Below, piece by piece: positions 51,869 through 54,970 of a stretch of DNA of 54,970 bases. The DNA lies in contig JAAUTN010000010.1 in assembly GCA_012031415.1 (NCBI GenBank), positions 1-54,970 of the forward strand, given 5' to 3'. Source of the DNA: Leptolyngbyaceae cyanobacterium SM1_4_3 (lineage in GTDB: Bacteria > Cyanobacteriota > Cyanobacteriia > Elainellales > Elainellaceae). The position numbers and the translations under genes are program-made. The stretch's first letter is position 1; each line of letters starts with the position of its first letter. The notes under the pieces are model-generated. The model did no database searches. It was not told the origin of the DNA and was given only the letters and a program-made list of their open reading frames with translations.

Positions 51869-54113
51869 TCAAGGGTTCCAGCCGTTCCAGGGCAATCCAA
51901 AATCCTTCCCCTGAATTCTTGTGACCCTGCCAAATTTCAGGAATGAAAGAAGCCTGGGGTGCAACCTCAACCAGGTCAGATGCCAATGCTAGAAAGTCTA
52001 TGTCCCCTTCGCCAATTTGTAGCCCTTCACCGTCTACGCCGACCGCATCGGCAATATGCAGATGAGCCGTGTAAGGGCCAACCTGGTGAATGAAAGCTTT
52101 GAAAGAGGCTTTGCGGTGGTTGCAGGCCAGCTTAGAGTGGGAAATGTCCAGGCAGAGGCGATAGCCATACTGACGGCAAAAGTCTGCCGTATCCTGCGGG
52201 TCTACAAACAGGTTGAGGTAAAGCTGTCCACCAAAATACCAGGGAAAGGGGGGCAAAGTTTGAGGTAAAATCTCTACCCCAGCAGTATCTAGCTCCGATA
52301 AACTTTTAGCAATTAAGCCGTAAAGCTGACTTCGCTTAGATGGATGAAGCGGCGCATCTTTGGTGAAGCCGCCCAGACTGGCGACAATCAGCGGCCGCTG
52401 GGCTTTGCGGAAAAAGGGTTGGAGCGATCGCGCCATGTCAACTACTCGCTGGAGTTCGCGCACCGATCGCTGTCGTTTTTCCTCATGGCGATCGCACAAA
52501 TTCAGCAGATGATCGCCCGCAAAAAAGTCAGGACTGTGAACCACCAGCCCCAGGTCATATTCCTGGTCAAAGTACGGGTGAATCTCCTGATCCATATCCT
52601 TATAGCTCAGGTGAAATTCCAGGAAATCAGGATTGGACTTTGCCAAAATCGACTTGAAATCGTGATAGCGAACGGGCACACCCCAGGGACGGTTGAACTT
52701 GTAGTGCCTTGCCTGGACTTGCTCTCGCTCCAGGTCACTAGGGAAGAAAAAGTCACCCGCCTGCATCGATCGCTTTGCCCGCTGCCCAATCAAATCAGCT
52801 TTGCGGTTGGGCTGAAGTCCGCGTCCCGGACTTTTCACGGCAATCATGGGGCTGGTGATCGTTTGTCCTGGTTCAAGGTCGCAGGTAATCACCAAACTTT
52901 TAGCCAGCGTCGTTCGATTCATCAGTTCGCCCTGGCTGGGCTTACGCTCCGAATCGCTGCCCAAAGCCTGCTCGACCTGACGAATGCCCTGCACCATCTG
53001 CTCAAATTCTTCGCGCAGCAGGCTAACCTTGTGGTCGTTGCCCTCCATCGATTTGTCCAGGGTGATGTGCTTTTCGATTAGCTTTGCGCCTTTGGCAACA
53101 GCGGCGATCGCCACATAAATGCCCCGCTCATGCCCCGAATAACCCACCGGACAGTTGCCAATTTCCCGCAGCCGCTTCAAATAGTTAAGGTTCACATCTT
53201 TGAACGGCGCAGGATAAGTCGAATTGCAGTGCAGCAGCACATAGGCTACGCCCAAATGCTTGAGCAACTCCACCGATTCAATAATTTCTGCCTCGGTAGA
53301 CATTCCCGTTGAGCAAATCAGCGGCTTACCCGTTTGCGCCAGCGCCTTCAGCAAATCATGATGGGTCAAATCCGCCGAAGCCACCTTGTAAGCTGCCATG
53401 CCGTATTCCTCTAGCAGCCGCAGACTTTCCAAATCCCAGGCGGTGCAGAGGGGTAGAATTCCTTGCTGTTGGCAGTAGTCGAAGGCGGCAAACATTTCGT
53501 CGGGGCTAAGCTGAAACTGCGACAGCAAATCCAGCACGTATTGAACACCCAGGTCTTCACTAACACTGTTGTTGCCCGCATTGCGATACAGGCTGGGCAA
53601 ATGCCGCATTTGAAATTTGGCGCAGTCGGCTCCAGCGGCGATCGCCTGATCTACCAGCCGTTTCGCAATATCCAGACTGCCATTGTGGTTAATCCCAATC
53701 TCAGCCACCACAAACGTCGGCGAATCAGCGCTGACCGTAAAAGAGCCGATTTGAATGCCATCGGTCAGGTTGCGAATGCGGGCAACGGCAACCAGCCGAT
53801 GGTGATGGTTGAGTAGGGGAATGAAGGCGATCGCTTCAGAAAAATAAGACTCAATTTTCTCTGGCGGCTCGTCCACAAAAGCGTACTTAAAAGCTTTGTT
53901 AGAAATTCTAGAAACGGGCTGATTCAGGTCGATGCTGCTTTGCTTCACTAGCCAGCGACGAAAGTCGCCATCGGTCATCACCCCTTCTAACACGCCCGCT
54001 TCAGTAATTGAGAAAATGATGCCGCTTTTGTTGTCGCTGATTTTTTGCAGCGCGTTGATGATGCTGTCGTCTGCAAAAACAATGTATTGAGTCAGATTTT
54101 TGTCAATCAGCAT
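51852..54113 (-). CDS. CBS - NeuB (nonulosonic acid synthase) - SAF - TIM-barrel fusion
   Basis: A 753-residue fusion. Residues 1-120: a CBS pair (IFSITEAGVLEGVMTDGDFR, FIPLLNHHHRLVAVARI), usually a nucleotide sensor or the input domain of sugar nucleotidyltransferases. Residues 130-375: a NeuB synthase (FVVAEIGINHNGSLDIAKRL, ADCAKFQMR, STGMSTEAEIIESVELL, LLHCNSTYPAPFKDVNL, GYSGHERGIYVAIAAVAKGA), which condenses PEP with an N-acetylated hexose to give sialic, legionaminic or pseudaminic acid. Residues 400-465: a SAF domain. Residues 475-750: a xylose-isomerase-like TIM barrel (EFHLSYKDMDQEIHPYFDQE, LCLDISHSKLACNHRKASFK, HLHIADAVGVDGEGLQIGEG), with possible sugar epimerase or isomerase activity. 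First gene of the glycan cassette. Confidence 0.92.
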   Translation of the reverse strand: MLIDKNLTQYIVFADDSIINALQKISDNKSGIIFSITEAGVLEGVMTDGDFRRWLVKQSSIDLNQPVSRISNKAFKYAFVDEPPEKIESYFSEAIAFIPLLNHHHRLVAVARIRNLTDGIQIGSFTVSADSPTFVVAEIGINHNGSLDIAKRLVDQAIAAGADCAKFQMRHLPSLYRNAGNNSVSEDLGVQYVLDLLSQFQLSPDEMFAAFDYCQQQGILPLCTAWDLESLRLLEEYGMAAYKVASADLTHHDLLKALAQTGKPLICSTGMSTEAEIIESVELLKHLGVAYVLLHCNSTYPAPFKDVNLNYLKRLREIGNCPVGYSGHERGIYVAIAAVAKGAKLIEKHITLDKSMEGNDHKVSLLREEFEQMVQGIRQVEQALGSDSERKPSQGELMNRTTLAKSLVITCDLEPGQTITSPMIAVKSPGRGLQPNRKADLIGQRAKRSMQAGDFFFPSDLEREQVQARHYKFNRPWGVPVRYHDFKSILAKSNPDFLEFHLSYKDMDQEIHPYFDQEYDLGLVVHSPDFFAGDHLLNLCDRHEEKRQRSVRELQRVVDMARSLQPFFRKAQRPLIVASLGGFTKDAPLHPSKRSQLYGLIAKSLSELDTAGVEILPQTLPPFPWYFGGQLYLNLFVDPQDTADFCRQYGYRLCLDISHSKLACNHRKASFKAFIHQVGPYTAHLHIADAVGVDGEGLQIGEGDIDFLALASDLVEVAPQASFIPEIWQGHKNSGEGFWIALERLEPLMRDEE

Positions 54114-54368
54114 CAGGGGGTTTAAGGGGTCATTGGCGATCGCACCGCCAAATCAAAATTTTCCAGGTTAATTGAGTCAAAACCGTTCTGAGAATCAGGA
54201 TCATATCACAGCGCCCGTCCCCTCTCCTTTATAGCCCTTAGGCGTTGACCAACCTGACGCACATCTCTCATTTAGGGTAGCCCTCGCTTGATTTTGCGTT
54301 CTGCTTGCGTGAGTCCCGTTGCCCTAGACCGATCATCTACCAGCTAGAATCTTGAGCATATAAATACG

Positions 54369-54901
54369 TGCTGGTGTTGCTGAAACGTCTCATTCCAATT
54401 CTTGGGAATTCCTACAAAATTCCTCTCCAGACTGCGCTGATATTGCCTTTTACGCTGCAAAATGCAGACCGCCTGGAGCGTCACTTTTGCTACGCTGGCT
54501 TGCTCGCTTCTAGACAACCAGGAAGTTTCTGGGAATTTGTGGTTGTTTAAACCCAAAGAGCAAATGTTTAGTGAGTCGGAGGTGCGCCTCGTCGAGCAGG
54601 TGGCTAATCAATGCGGGTCGGTCATGCTGAAAATTGCATTCATGCCCATTCCAACCCTATTCCTGGAATCGCATTGACAGTCAGCAACACAGCCGAAATT
54701 TCAACCGACGCACTTCCACGCATTTTTGAAAAATTCTACCGAGTCCCCCATGCCGACCACTGGAAACAGGGAGGCACCGGACTAGGACTAGCACTAGTGA
54801 AAAAGCTCACAGAACAGCTAGGAGGAACGCTTAAGGTGGAAAGTAAGGAAGGGCAAACGAAGTTTACTGTTCTGCTAACAGAGACAGGGAATAAGGGATG
54901 A
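54369..54901 (+). pseudogene. Decayed multisensor histidine kinase remnant
   Basis: Two pieces of a kinase survive in different frames. First the end of a GAF domain, GNLWLFKPKEQMFSESEVRL with VEQVANQC (about 54510-54615); then, from about 54650 in another frame, the C-terminal half of a HATPase domain: ALTVSNTAEISTDALPRIFE, KFYRVPHADHWKQGGTGLGL with ALVKKL. The HisKA domain and N-box are missing. The join looks like an internal deletion plus frameshift, so it cannot act as a kinase. The strand and order are as in an intact gene. Confidence 0.75.
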
Positions 54902-54935
54902 GGGATGAAGGATGAAGGATGAGGGATGAAGGGAA
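54896..54935. repeat. Heptamer short tandem repeats after the kinase remnant
   Basis: GGGATGAGGGATGAAGGATG continuing AAGGATGAGGGATGAAGGG has a 7-bp period (GGGATGA / AGGATGA), about five units. It begins at the stop codon of the HATPase fragment and matches the complement of the array at 51827-51868. Confidence 0.8.
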
Positions 54936-54970
54936 GAAATGCCTTCCTACCCCCAGCCCCTAACCCCCAG

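Overview
The window is a piece of a cyanobacterial chromosome, probably from a filamentous Leptolyngbya-like lineage. This is inferred from very frequent GCGATCGC (HIP1) octamers, cyanobacteria- and plastid-associated families (Ycf66, Ycf52-type GNAT, Tic22-like, DUF3318, DUF4332, a KaiB-domain protein), heptameric short tandem repeats and many palindromic intergenic elements. Most of it is core chromosome; I see no prophage, CRISPR array, rRNA operon or intact transposase gene. One tRNA is present, tRNA-Pro(UGG).

Layout. 1-440: repeat-rich DNA. 442-3169: a 1-Cys peroxiredoxin and urease accessory genes ureE-ureF-ureG. 3233-8880 (minus): the translation/transcription-factor cluster rimP-nusA-ylxR-infB. 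9112-13820: a conserved membrane protein, an alpha/beta hydrolase, and pilT followed by a KaiB-domain gene in one apparent operon. 14221-24481: signalling genes (a hybrid histidine kinase split by a frameshift, a REC-GGDEF regulator, a 1187-residue GAF/PAS kinase) enclosing dxs. 24969-28949: an SLH-domain envelope protein, a frameshifted threonylcarbamoyl-AMP synthase gene, prmC and a Tic22-like protein. 29327-35364: tRNA-Pro, DUF4332, GNAT, an ACT-like protein, a frameshifted DUF3318 gene, an M20 amidohydrolase, a GT4 glycosyltransferase and a VOC protein. 35367-44683: a CHAT-domain membrane protein, a small membrane protein, Ycf66, a subtilase and ileS. 44800-48342: a RelE-type toxin-antitoxin pair, a membrane protein, and a divergent MarR / SnoaL-like + GST stress module. 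48546-54113 (minus): a surface-glycan cassette (CBS-NeuB-SAF-TIM-barrel fusion, membrane-anchored capsule-type glycosyltransferase, MptE-like/DUF115 protein). 54369-54901: a decayed histidine kinase.

Main observations. (i) Four genes (hybrid kinase, sua5, DUF3318, capsule-type glycosyltransferase) each become full length if one base is restored. All four look like one-base losses, which suggests assembly indels rather than four independent gene losses. (ii) There are several families of short, near-perfect palindromic elements. One 93-bp family with TATAGC termini occurs twice at identical length, with compensatory stem changes, and one copy supplies the stop codon and last residues of a glutathione S-transferase. 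A second family (ends near GGCGTTGCT / AAGCAACGCC) keeps its ends but has unrelated, fully paired stems. (iii) The glycan cassette carries an unusual domain fusion. (iv) A strong plus-strand terminator lies in a 645-bp gap with no gene in front of it, hinting at a small RNA.

All functional calls come from recognising motifs in the translated sequence; no database search was possible.
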